The position numbers and the translations under genes are program-made. The notes beneath the pieces are model-generated. The model saw only the letters and a list, made by a program, of their open reading frames with translations. It was not told the DNA's origin and searched no databases. From NCBI RefSeq assembly GCF_900103225.1, contig NZ_FNJH01000005.1, positions 1 to 64,000 of the forward strand: 64,000 nt of DNA. The letters are read 5' to 3'. The DNA comes from Pseudomonas congelans (GTDB lineage Bacteria > Pseudomonadota > Gammaproteobacteria > Pseudomonadales > Pseudomonadaceae). Shown here piece after piece: positions 25,966-34,260 of the stretch. Position 1 is the first letter of the stretch. Each line of letters begins with the position of its first letter.

Positions 25966-27471
25966 ATGACTGACACACAGAACAAGAACTACATCATTGC
26001 TCTTGACCAGGGCACCACCAGCTCGCGCGCCATCATCTTCGACCGCGACGCCAACGTGGTGAGCACTGCCCAAAGCGAATTCGTCCAGCATTACCCGCAG
26101 GCAGGCTGGGTCGAACACGACCCGATGGAAATCTTCGCCACTCAGACGGCGTGCATGACCAAGGCACTGGCGCAGGCCGATCTGCACCACAACCAGATCG
26201 CTGCCATCGGTATCACCAACCAGCGTGAAACCACGGTCATCTGGGAGCGCGACACCGGCCGCCCTATCTACAATGCAATCGTCTGGCAGTGCCGCCGCAG
26301 CACCGAGATCTGCCAGCAGCTCAAGCGCGACGGTCTTGAGGAGTACATCAAGGACACCACGGGTCTGGTGATTGACCCGTACTTCTCCGGCTCCAAGGTC
26401 AAGTGGATCCTGGACAACGTCGAAGGCAGCCGCGAGCGCGCCCGCAAAGGCGAGCTGATGTTCGGCACCATCGATACCTGGCTGATCTGGAAATTTACCG
26501 GTGGCAAGGTGCACGTCACCGACTACACCAACGCCTCGCGGACCATGCTGTTCAACATCCATAAGCTGGAATGGGACCAACGCATGCTCGACGTGCTGGA
26601 CATCCCGCGCGAGATGCTGCCAGAGGTCAAAGCCTCCTCCGAAGTCTACGGCCACAGCAAGAGCGGCATCCCGATTGCCGGTATCGCAGGCGACCAGCAG
26701 GCGGCGTTGTTCGGCCAGATGTGTGTCGAACCCGGCCAGGCCAAGAACACCTATGGCACTGGCTGCTTCCTGCTGATGAACACCGGCAAGAAAGCCGTGA
26801 AGTCGGCGCACGGCATGCTTACAACCATCGGCTGCGGCCCTCGTGGTGAAGTGGCCTATGCACTGGAAGGCGCGGTCTTCAACGGAGGCTCGACCGTGCA
26901 GTGGCTGCGCGACGAACTGAAGATCATCAATGACGCACTGGACACCGAATACTTCGCCAGCAAGGTCAAGGACAGCAACGGCGTGTACCTGGTGCCTGCG
27001 TTCACGGGCCTGGGCGCACCTTACTGGGACCCCTACGCACGCGGCGCATTGTTCGGCCTGACCCGTGGCGTAAAAGTCGATCACATCATTCGCGCAGCGC
27101 TGGAATCCATCGCCTATCAGACCCGCGACGTGCTCGACGCCATGCAACAGGACTCCGGCGAACGCCTCAAGTCGCTGCGCGTGGACGGCGGTGCAGTGGC
27201 CAACAACTTCCTGATGCAGTTCCAGGCAGACATCCTTGGCACTCATGTCGAGCGTCCGCAGATGCGCGAAACCACGGCACTGGGTGCAGCATTCCTGGCC
27301 GGTCTGGCGATCGGTTTCTGGAGCAGCCTGGACGAGTTGCGTAACAAGGCCGTGATCGAGCGCGTGTTCGAACCTTCCTGTGAAGAAGCACATCGCGAAA
27401 AACTTTACGCAGGCTGGCAGAAAGCAGTCGCGCGTACTCGTGACTGGGAACCGCACGAAAACGAAGAGTGA
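25966..27471 (+). CDS. glpK: glycerol kinase
   Basis: A 501-residue FGGY-family kinase that phosphorylates glycerol. The N-terminal ATPase motif DQGTTSSRAI is at residues 14-23. The family signatures GTIDTWLIWKFTGG and DGGAVANNFLMQFQAD are intact. It is 60 bp from glpF in the same operon. Confidence 0.98.
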   Translation: MTDTQNKNYIIALDQGTTSSRAIIFDRDANVVSTAQSEFVQHYPQAGWVEHDPMEIFATQTACMTKALAQADLHHNQIAAIGITNQRETTVIWERDTGRPIYNAIVWQCRRSTEICQQLKRDGLEEYIKDTTGLVIDPYFSGSKVKWILDNVEGSRERARKGELMFGTIDTWLIWKFTGGKVHVTDYTNASRTMLFNIHKLEWDQRMLDVLDIPREMLPEVKASSEVYGHSKSGIPIAGIAGDQQAALFGQMCVEPGQAKNTYGTGCFLLMNTGKKAVKSAHGMLTTIGCGPRGEVAYALEGAVFNGGSTVQWLRDELKIINDALDTEYFASKVKDSNGVYLVPAFTGLGAPYWDPYARGALFGLTRGVKVDHIIRAALESIAYQTRDVLDAMQQDSGERLKSLRVDGGAVANNFLMQFQADILGTHVERPQMRETTALGAAFLAGLAIGFWSSLDELRNKAVIERVFEPSCEEAHREKLYAGWQKAVARTRDWEPHENEE

Positions 27472-27534
27472 CAGCGCTGTTGTAAAGCGGGGAGCAGGAT
27501 TCCGGCTGACAGGTTGCACTTTCCTGCGGCATGA

Positions 27535-27560
27535 TGGGCGCCATTTGTAGAGGGCGCCCA
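27535..27560 (+). promoter_or_regulatory. hairpin just upstream of the glpR ribosome-binding site
   Basis: Arms TGGGCGCC (27535-27542) and GGCGCCCA (27553-27560) end immediately before AAGGAAAA and the glpR ATG. It may reduce read-through or translation between glpK and glpR. Confidence 0.4.
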
Positions 27561-27570
27561 AGGAAAAACA

Positions 27571-28326
27571 ATGAACCTGCCTCCCCGCCAACAACAGATC
27601 CTCGAACTGGTCCGTGACCGTGGTTATGTCAGCATCGAGGAGATGGCGACGCTGTTCGTCGTGACCCCACAAACCATTCGCCGTGATATCAATCAATTGG
27701 CGGAAATGAACCTGTTGCGCCGCTACCATGGCGGCGCAGCCTATGACTCCAGCATCGAAAATACCGCCTACGCCATGCGTGCGGACCAGATGCGCGACGA
27801 AAAACAACGGATCGCCGAGGCCATCGCCGCGCAGATCCCGGACAACGCCTCGTTGTTCATCAATATCGGTACCACCACCGAATCCATCGCACGTGCGTTG
27901 CTCAACCACAACAACCTGAAGATCATCACCAATAACCTGCATGTGGCGTCGATCCTCAGCACCAAGGATGATTTCGAGGTGCTGATAGCAGGCGGTAATG
28001 TACGGCGTGACGGCGGCGTTGTTGGCCAGGGCAGCATCGACTTCATCACTCAGTTCAAAGTGGACTTCGCCCTGGTGGGTACCAGCGGCATCGACGAAGA
28101 CGGCAGCCTGCTGGATTTCGATTACCAGGAAGTACGGGTGTCCCAGGCGATCATCGCCAACGCACGCAAAGTGCTGCTGGCAGCTGACTCCAGCAAGTTC
28201 GGACGTAACGCCATGGTCCGCCTGGGACCGATCACCCTCATCGATTGCCTGGTCACCGACCAGCCACCGGTACCCGCGCTGCAGCAGTTGCTGAATCAGC
28301 ACAAGATTCGTCTGGAAGTGGTGTGA
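27571..28326 (+). CDS. glpR: glycerol-3-phosphate regulon repressor
   Basis: A 251-residue DeoR-family repressor. The N-terminal HTH (GYVSIEEMATLF ... TIRRDINQLAE) spans about residues 14-46. A DeoR effector domain follows (FINIGTTTESIA). It represses glp genes until glycerol-3-phosphate is bound. Candidate operators lie before glpF (24901) and glpD (29052). Confidence 0.96.
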   Translation: MNLPPRQQQILELVRDRGYVSIEEMATLFVVTPQTIRRDINQLAEMNLLRRYHGGAAYDSSIENTAYAMRADQMRDEKQRIAEAIAAQIPDNASLFINIGTTTESIARALLNHNNLKIITNNLHVASILSTKDDFEVLIAGGNVRRDGGVVGQGSIDFITQFKVDFALVGTSGIDEDGSLLDFDYQEVRVSQAIIANARKVLLAADSSKFGRNAMVRLGPITLIDCLVTDQPPVPALQQLLNQHKIRLEVV

Positions 28327-28416
28327 TTGTCAGGCGCGAGCGGTGTTCGCGCGGCGGTCCGCATTGCTCATGAAGACGGTGTATCGAGCGCCCTACTTTC
28401 TGGAGTCTGTACCGGC

Positions 28417-28444
28417 CTCTTCGCGAGCAAGCTCGCTCCCACAA
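28417..28444. repeat. REP-type palindrome, copy 1
   Basis: GCGAGCAAGCTCGCTCCCACA is the common Pseudomonas REP core. A second copy sits at 59257-59281. Confidence 0.8.
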
Positions 28445-28475
28445 GACTTGTGTCTGTATGGCGCGGCACGCATCT

Positions 28476-28916
28476 GTGACGCAGAGCGTCACCCAAGGCA
28501 TTCCCACGCTGGAGCGTGAGGAACGATAGGTGTCCGCAAGAATACCTTCGTGCCCATGCTCCGCGTGGGCATGCCGCTCTGCGTCCTCTCCTGCCTCAGC
28601 GGCGCAACACAAAACCGTGACGCAGAGCGTTATCCAAGCACTCCCACGCTGAAGCGTGAGGAACGATAGGTGTCCGCAAGAATACCTTCGTGCCCATGCT
28701 CCGCGTGGGCATGCCGCTCTGCGTCCTCTCCTGCCTCAGAGGCGCAACACAAAAGCGTGACGCAGAGCGTTATCCAAGCACTCCCACGCTGGAGCGCGAG
28801 GAACGATAGGTGCCCCGAAGAACACTATCGTGCCCATGCTCCGCGTGGGCATGCAGTTCTGGACGCTCTGCGTCCTCTCATGCCTAAGCGGCGCAGCGCA
28901 GACCTGTGACGCAGAG
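28476..28916. repeat. three tandem copies of the dispersed repeat (copy B)
   Basis: GTGACGCAGAGC begins at 28476, 28617, 28757 and 28906, giving units of about 141, 140 and 149 bp. The first two units are nearly identical, including AGGTGTCCGCAAGAATACC and the hairpin CCCATGCTCCGCGTGGGCATG; the third is diverged. They carry the same modules as the copies at 1, 37536 and 55560. Tandem growth by unequal recombination is likely. Confidence 0.85.
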
Positions 28917-29051
28917 CAATTCCGGCAGGCCGTGCACCGATCCTCCCAGCTCCAAATCCCGCCCTACAATGTTCATATTTGTTCTTTTTATGATTCAGTC
29001 ATCAGTATTTTCAATCGATACGTGCTAGCAAGGGTCATTTTATTGAGCTAT

Positions 29052-29078
29052 TATTTTCGAAAGTGAACATTAATGTTC
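29052..29078 (+). promoter_or_regulatory. putative GlpR operators upstream of glpD
   Basis: Positions 29052-29071 match 19 of 20 positions of the GlpR consensus as I recall it. It overlaps the perfect palindrome GAACATTAATGTTC at 29065-29078. It lies about 50-75 bp before the glpD ATG. Confidence 0.7.
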
Positions 29079-29125
29079 AGATTCGCCTTTCGAGCACTGC
29101 TCACGAATTGTCCAGGAGGCCACCA

Positions 29126-30664
29126 ATGCCCCACACCAACGTGCCAACCCCGCCCCTCTCAGAGGTCTACGACATTGCCGTTATTGGCGGTGGCATCAAC
29201 GGTGTCGGTATCGCAGCGGATGCCTCCGGTCGCGGCCTTTCGGTTTTTCTGTGCGAAAAGGACGATTTGGCCAGCCACACGTCCTCGGCCAGCAGCAAGC
29301 TGATCCATGGTGGCCTGCGCTATCTGGAGCACTACGAGTTCCGCCTGGTGCGTGAAGCACTGGCAGAACGCGAAGTGCTGCTTGCCAAAGCACCGCATAT
29401 CGTCAAGCCGATGCGCTTTGTGCTGCCTCATCGTCCGCACCTGCGTCCGGCCTGGATGATTCGTGCAGGGATGTTCCTCTATGACAACCTCGGCAAGCGC
29501 GAAAAGCTGCCAGCCTCGCGGACCATTCATTTCGGTGCGGACAGCCCGCTCAACTCGAGCATCACTCGCGGTTTCGAATATTCCGACTGCTGGGTAGACG
29601 ATGCGCGTCTGGTGGTGCTCAATGCCATGTCCGCTCGTGAAAACGGTGCGCACATTCATACTCAGACCCGCTGTGTCAGCGCCCGTCGTATCAAGGGCAT
29701 GTGGCATCTGCACCTGGAACGCAGCGACGGCAGCCTGTTTTCGATCCATGCCAAGGCATTGGTCAACGCGGCAGGCCCGTGGGTGGCCAAGTTCATCCGC
29801 GAAGACCTCAAGCTCGACTCGGCTTACGGCATCCGCCTGATTCAAGGCAGCCACCTGATCGTGCCGAAACTGTACGAGGGTGAGCACGCGTTCATTCTGC
29901 AAAACGAAGACAAGCGCATCGTGTTCACGATCCCGTACCTGGAACACTTCACCATCGTCGGCACCACCGACCGTGAGTATCAGGGCGATCCGAACAAGGT
30001 GGATATCACTGAAGGCGAGATGGATTACGTGCTGAAGGTGGCCAATGACCACTTCAAGAAACAGTTGAGTCGCGCAGACGTGCTGCACACGTTCTCTGGC
30101 GTGCGCCCACTGTGCAACGACGAGTCGGATAATCCTTCTGCCATCACTCGTGATTACACGCTTTCGTTGTCAGGTGGCGCTGACGAAGCACCGATTCTGT
30201 CGGTGTTCGGCGGCAAGCTGACTACCTACCGCAAACTGGCCGAGTCGGCGATGGCGCAGTTGGCACCGTTCTTCAAACAGATGAAACCTAGCTGGACGGC
30301 CAAGGCTGCCCTGCCGGGTGGCGAAGACATGACCACTGCCGAAGCGCTGGCAGCAGACATGACCCGTCGCTTCAGCTGGCTGCCAGCCCCTATCGCCAAG
30401 CGCTGGTCGATCACTTACGGCAGCCGCAGCTGGCGCTTGCTGGAGGGTGCGCAAAGCCTGGAAGACCTTGGTCAGCATTTGGGTGCAGGCCTGTATACCC
30501 GCGAGGTCGATTACCTGTGCGATCAGGAATGGGCCACCAGTATCGAAGACATCCTGTGGCGCCGCACCAAACTCGGCTTGTTCACCACGCCTGAGGAGCA
30601 GGCCGCCGTGAGCAGCTACCTGGAAACAGTGGTGCGCAACAAAGCCTCTTTCGAAGCTGCCTGA
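29126..30664 (+). CDS. glpD: aerobic glycerol-3-phosphate dehydrogenase
   Basis: A 512-residue FAD enzyme that oxidises glycerol-3-phosphate to dihydroxyacetone phosphate and feeds quinones at the inner membrane. The FAD-binding motif is AVIGGGINGVGIA near residue 20, and the GlpD family block SSASSKLIHGGLRYLE is intact. AGGAGG precedes the ATG at 29126. It stands apart from glpFKR but shares the GlpR-type operator. A hairpin follows at 30679. Confidence 0.97.
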   Translation: MPHTNVPTPPLSEVYDIAVIGGGINGVGIAADASGRGLSVFLCEKDDLASHTSSASSKLIHGGLRYLEHYEFRLVREALAEREVLLAKAPHIVKPMRFVLPHRPHLRPAWMIRAGMFLYDNLGKREKLPASRTIHFGADSPLNSSITRGFEYSDCWVDDARLVVLNAMSARENGAHIHTQTRCVSARRIKGMWHLHLERSDGSLFSIHAKALVNAAGPWVAKFIREDLKLDSAYGIRLIQGSHLIVPKLYEGEHAFILQNEDKRIVFTIPYLEHFTIVGTTDREYQGDPNKVDITEGEMDYVLKVANDHFKKQLSRADVLHTFSGVRPLCNDESDNPSAITRDYTLSLSGGADEAPILSVFGGKLTTYRKLAESAMAQLAPFFKQMKPSWTAKAALPGGEDMTTAEALAADMTRRFSWLPAPIAKRWSITYGSRSWRLLEGAQSLEDLGQHLGAGLYTREVDYLCDQEWATSIEDILWRRTKLGLFTTPEEQAAVSSYLETVVRNKASFEAA

Positions 30665-30678
30665 TAATCCGCCCGCAA

Positions 30679-30706
30679 CCTGTTCACCCACCGCGCGGTG
30701 AACAGG
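30679..30706 (+). terminator. hairpin after glpD
   Basis: Perfect 10-bp arms CCTGTTCACC (30679-30688) and GGTGAACAGG (30697-30706). The following CTTCTCTCC is pyrimidine-rich. Confidence 0.75.
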
Positions 30707-30746
30707 CTTCTCTCCTTGCTGCCCCCCTCCCGCGCAACACATTCCA

Positions 30747-30791
30747 TTCGGTTTTCCGAACAATTGACCCCGCCTTATTCGGCTTCCCGGA
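30747..30791 (+). promoter_or_regulatory. two putative AauR binding sites
   Basis: TTCGGTTTTCCGAA (30747-30760) is a perfect inverted repeat of the form TTCGG-N4-CCGAA, the AauR site described in P. putida as I remember it. TTCGGCTTCCCGGA (30778-30791) matches at nine of ten arm positions. Both lie 77-121 bp upstream of the sigma-54 promoter, a normal distance for an enhancer-binding protein, and the aauR gene is at the end of this cluster. Confidence 0.75.
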
Positions 30792-30867
30792 CGCCTTGAT
30801 CCGCAGCAGCAGAGCCGATCTACAAAAAATCCTTTTAAATTCAGCATGTTGATTTCTTAAAACCGCC

Positions 30868-30883
30868 TGGCACGACTCATGCT
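30868..30883 (+). promoter_or_regulatory. sigma-54 (-24/-12) promoter of the acidic amino-acid uptake operon
   Basis: TGGCACGACTCATGCT keeps the invariant GG and GC with exactly 10 bp between them and the TGGCACG block. It is about 130 bp before the aatJ start and is expected to need AauR. Confidence 0.8.
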
Positions 30884-31011
30884 CTACATTCTGCACCGAG
30901 CGTTTCGACAAGGGCGTGTGTCTGGATGTGGACGCCGTTGAAGCATTCGCCAAGAAGCGGGCCCACTCTGATTACGGCCCCATCAATAAAAATGAAATCA
31001 AGGACTCAACC

Positions 31012-31926
31012 ATGCGCATCGTTCCCCACCTGTTGGGCGCAGCAATCGCTGCCGCTCTGATCAGCACGCCGGTTTTCGCCGCCGAACTGACTGGCACTCT
31101 GAAGAAGATCAAGGAATCCGGCACCATCACGCTGGGCCATCGTGACGCCTCCATCCCGTTTTCCTACATCGCGGATGCCTCTGGCGTGCCGATGGGCTAC
31201 TCCCACGACATCCAGCTGAAAATCGTCGAAGCCATCAAAAAAGACCTGGACATGCCTGACCTCAAGGTCAAGTACAACCTGGTGACGTCGCAGACCCGTA
31301 TCCCGCTGGTTCAGAACGGTACCGTCGATGTGGAATGTGGCTCGACCACCAACAATGCCGAACGCCAGCAGCAGGTCGATTTCTCCATCGGCATCTTTGA
31401 AGTCGGCACGCGCCTGCTGTCGAAAAAGGATTCCAGCTACAAGGATTTCGACGACCTGAAAGGCAAGAACGTCGTGACCACGGCTGGCACCACTTCCGAG
31501 CGCATCCTCAAGGCGATGAACGCTGACAAGCAGATGGGCATGAACGTGATCTCCGCCAAAGACCACGGTGAATCGTTCCAAATGCTCGAGTCCGGCCGTG
31601 CAGTCGCCTTCATGATGGACGACGCGCTGCTGGCAGGCGAAATGGCCAAGGCCAAGAAGCCGGACGACTGGGCAGTGACCGGCACGGCACAATCCTACGA
31701 AATCTACGGCTGCATGGTTCGCAAGGGCGATGCGCCGTTCAAGAAAGCCGTGGATGACGCCATTGTCGCTACCTACAAGTCGGGCGACATCAACGCCATC
31801 TACAGCAAGTGGTTCATGTCCCCTGTCCCTCCGAAAGGTCTGAACCTGAATTTCCCGATGAGCGACAAGCTCAAGGAGCTGATTCAGAACCCGACCGACA
31901 AAGCGGCTGACGACAAGAAAGCCTGA
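31012..31926 (+). CDS. aatJ: periplasmic glutamate/aspartate-binding protein
   Basis: A 304-residue solute-binding protein (GltI/AatJ type). The start at 31012 gives a clean signal peptide, MRIVPHLLGAAIAA onward to VFA, cleaved near residue 23. The SBP_bac_3 fold blocks GHRDASIPFSY, VDVECGSTTNNAERQ and FMMDDALLAG are typical of acidic amino-acid binders. It is the first gene of the aatJQMP operon under the sigma-54 promoter. Confidence 0.94.
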   Translation: MRIVPHLLGAAIAAALISTPVFAAELTGTLKKIKESGTITLGHRDASIPFSYIADASGVPMGYSHDIQLKIVEAIKKDLDMPDLKVKYNLVTSQTRIPLVQNGTVDVECGSTTNNAERQQQVDFSIGIFEVGTRLLSKKDSSYKDFDDLKGKNVVTTAGTTSERILKAMNADKQMGMNVISAKDHGESFQMLESGRAVAFMMDDALLAGEMAKAKKPDDWAVTGTAQSYEIYGCMVRKGDAPFKKAVDDAIVATYKSGDINAIYSKWFMSPVPPKGLNLNFPMSDKLKELIQNPTDKAADDKKA

Positions 31927-31957
31927 GTGACCAGTCCTGCCAGTCTGAACTGACGGT

Positions 31958-31986
31958 ATCCCGGGCGGGCAAAGCCTGCCCGGGAT
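31958..31986 (+). terminator. stable hairpin between aatJ and aatQ
   Basis: Arms ATCCCGGGC (31958-31966) and GCCCGGGAT (31978-31986), with further GGGC/GCC pairing possible inside. There is no T run. Such hairpins usually stabilise the binding-protein mRNA and lower permease expression rather than end transcription. Confidence 0.6.
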
Positions 31987-32056
31987 CGCCTGGTCACTCT
32001 TGGCTGACGACAGTGCGTGCATCTCGATATAAATAGAAAAAGAGGGGGAGACCCTG

Positions 32057-32803
32057 ATGAATTACAACTGGGACTGGGGCGTATTCTTCAAGTCCACCGG
32101 CGTCGGCAGCGAGACCTATCTGGACTGGTTCATCTCCGGTCTGGGCTGGACCATCGCCATTGCTGTCATTGCCTGGATCATTGCCCTGATACTGGGTTCG
32201 GTGCTGGGCGTGATGCGCACCGTGCCAAACCGTCTGGTGTCGGGTATCGCCACGGTATACGTGGAAATTTTCCGTAACGTGCCACTGCTGGTGCAGCTGT
32301 TCATCTGGTACTTCCTGGTGCCCGACCTGCTGCCGGAAAACCTGCAGGAGTGGTACAAGCAAGACCTGAACCCGACCACCTCCGCGTTCCTCAGCGTGGT
32401 GGTATGTCTCGGCCTGTTCACTGCTGCACGGGTCTGCGAACAAGTGCGTACCGGCATTGAAGCACTGCCGAAGGGCCAGGAATCGGCCGCACGCGCCATG
32501 GGCTTCAAGCTACCACAGATCTACTGGAACGTGCTGTTGCCGCAGGCTTACCGGATCATCATTCCACCGCTCACCTCCGAATTCCTGAACGTGTTCAAGA
32601 ACTCATCGGTCGCGTCGCTGATCGGCCTGATGGAGCTGCTCGCGCAGACCAAACAGACTGCCGAGTTTTCCGCCAACCTGTTCGAAGCCTTCACCCTCGC
32701 GACCCTCATCTACTTCACGCTGAACATGAGCCTGATGCTGCTGATGCGTGTGATCGAGAAGAAAGTCGCCGTACCGGGACTCATCTCACTGGGGGGCAAA
32801 TAA
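32057..32803 (+). CDS. aatQ: glutamate/aspartate ABC transporter permease
   Basis: A 248-residue inner-membrane permease (GltJ type) of the His/Glu/Gln family. The cytoplasmic EAA loop is EALPKGQESAARAMGFKLPQ, and several membrane helices are visible. It pairs with AatM to form the channel. GGGGGAGA precedes the ATG and the next gene starts at the base after the stop. Confidence 0.94.
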   Translation: MNYNWDWGVFFKSTGVGSETYLDWFISGLGWTIAIAVIAWIIALILGSVLGVMRTVPNRLVSGIATVYVEIFRNVPLLVQLFIWYFLVPDLLPENLQEWYKQDLNPTTSAFLSVVVCLGLFTAARVCEQVRTGIEALPKGQESAARAMGFKLPQIYWNVLLPQAYRIIIPPLTSEFLNVFKNSSVASLIGLMELLAQTKQTAEFSANLFEAFTLATLIYFTLNMSLMLLMRVIEKKVAVPGLISLGGK

Positions 32804-33469
32804 ATGGACTTCACTGGAATCGTTCCAGCCATTCCCGGCTTGTGGAACGGCATGGTCATGACCCTCAAGCTGATGGCGATGGGTGTTGTCGGCGGCCTGG
32901 TGCTGGGCACGCTGCTGGCGTTGATGCGCCTGTCATCGAACAAGCTGCTGGCCAATGTGGCCGGCGCCTACGTGAACTACTTTCGTTCGATCCCGCTGCT
33001 GCTGGTGATCACCTGGTTCTATCTGGCCGTGCCGTTCGTGCTGCGCTGGATTACCGGTGAAGACACGCCCATCGGTGCGTTCGCCTCCTGCGTCGTGGCC
33101 TTCATGATGTTCGAAGCCGCGTACTTCTGCGAAATCGTCCGTGCCGGCGTGCAGTCGATCTCCAAGGGACAAATGGGCGCTGCTCAGGCGCTGGGCATGA
33201 ACTACTCGCAGATGATGCGACTGATCATCCTGCCCCAGGCGTTTCGCAAGATGACCCCGCTGCTGCTGCAACAGAGCATCATTCTGTTTCAGGACACCTC
33301 CCTGGTGTACACCGTCGGCCTCGTCGATTTTCTCAACGCATCGCGCTCCAGTGGCGACATCATCGGGCGCGCCAACGAGTTCCTGATCATTGCCGGTCTG
33401 GTGTATTTCACGATCAGCTTTGCCGCCTCGCTGCTGGTGAAGCGTCTGCAAAAAAGGTTTGCCGTATGA
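32804..33469 (+). CDS. aatM: glutamate/aspartate ABC transporter permease
   Basis: A 221-residue inner-membrane permease (GltK type). The EAA loop is QSISKGQMGAAQALGMNYSQ. It starts immediately after the aatQ stop and its own stop overlaps the aatP start by four bases (ATGA), a tightly coupled arrangement for the channel and ATPase. Confidence 0.94.
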   Translation: MDFTGIVPAIPGLWNGMVMTLKLMAMGVVGGLVLGTLLALMRLSSNKLLANVAGAYVNYFRSIPLLLVITWFYLAVPFVLRWITGEDTPIGAFASCVVAFMMFEAAYFCEIVRAGVQSISKGQMGAAQALGMNYSQMMRLIILPQAFRKMTPLLLQQSIILFQDTSLVYTVGLVDFLNASRSSGDIIGRANEFLIIAGLVYFTISFAASLLVKRLQKRFAV

Positions 33470-34200
33470 TTTCCATCAAAAACGTCAACAAGTGGTATGG
33501 GGACTTCCAGGTACTGACCGATTGCAGCACCGAGGTCAGCAAGGGCGAAGTGGTTGTGGTGTGCGGCCCGTCCGGCTCCGGCAAATCGACCCTGATCAAA
33601 TGTGTGAACGCACTGGAACCGTTTCAGAAAGGCGATATCGTCGTCGACGGCACATCGATCTCCGACTCGAAGACCAACCTGCCGAAACTGCGCTCGCGGG
33701 TCGGCATGGTATTTCAGCACTTCGAACTGTTCCCGCACCTGAGCATTGTCGAAAACCTGACCATCGCACAGATCAAGGTGCTGGGCCGCAGCAAGGCCGA
33801 AGCCACCGAGAAGGGTCTGAAGCTGCTGGACCGCGTCGGCCTTTCCGAGCATGCGCACAAGCACCCCGGTCAGCTTTCCGGTGGGCAGCAACAGCGTGTC
33901 GCCATCGCTCGGGCGCTGGCGATGGACCCGGTGGTCATGCTGTTCGACGAACCCACGTCCGCGCTCGACCCGGAAATGGTCAATGAAGTGCTCGATGTGA
34001 TGGTGCAACTGGCTCATGAAGGCATGACCATGATGTGCGTGACCCACGAAATGGGCTTCGCTCGCAAAGTCGCCAATCGGGTGATTTTCATGGACAAGGG
34101 ACAGATCGTCGAAGATTGCGCCAAGGAAGAGTTTTTCGGTGACGTCAGCGCACGCTCTGAACGTGCCCAGCAATTCCTCGCCAAGATTCTCCAGCACTAG
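33466..34200 (+). CDS. aatP: glutamate/aspartate ABC transporter ATP-binding protein
   Basis: A 244-residue ATPase (GltL type). It has Walker A GPSGSGKSTL, signature LSGGQQQRVAIARAL and Walker B VMLFDEPTSALDPE. It powers the AatQM permease from the cytosolic side. A hairpin follows before the sensor kinase gene. Confidence 0.95.
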   Translation: MISIKNVNKWYGDFQVLTDCSTEVSKGEVVVVCGPSGSGKSTLIKCVNALEPFQKGDIVVDGTSISDSKTNLPKLRSRVGMVFQHFELFPHLSIVENLTIAQIKVLGRSKAEATEKGLKLLDRVGLSEHAHKHPGQLSGGQQQRVAIARALAMDPVVMLFDEPTSALDPEMVNEVLDVMVQLAHEGMTMMCVTHEMGFARKVANRVIFMDKGQIVEDCAKEEFFGDVSARSERAQQFLAKILQH

Positions 34201-34214
34201 GCAGTACTTTAACG

Positions 34215-34238
34215 GCTGCCCGCTCATCTGCGGGCAGC
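34215..34238 (+). terminator. hairpin between aatP and aauS
   Basis: Perfect 9-bp arms GCTGCCCGC (34215-34223) and GCGGGCAGC (34230-34238). It has no strong T run, so partial read-through into the regulatory genes is likely. Confidence 0.65.
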
Positions 34239-34260
34239 TGTTCGGTCCAGGACGACTGTG

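Larger units (their letters stand above)
28327..29125. other. 800-bp intergenic region between glpR and glpD
   Basis: No real gene. It contains a REP-type hairpin, three tandem copies of the dispersed repeat and, at the right end, the GlpR operators and promoter of glpD, all listed separately. Confidence 0.6.

Noticed and set aside
25909..28302. A 797-codon open frame on the minus strand opposite glpK and glpR
   Set aside because: It is antisense to two intact glycerol genes and has shadow-type composition.
28476..28916. Tandem repeat considered as a CRISPR array
   Set aside because: The units are about 140 bp, repeated over their full length, with no short repeats separated by unique spacers and no cas genes.
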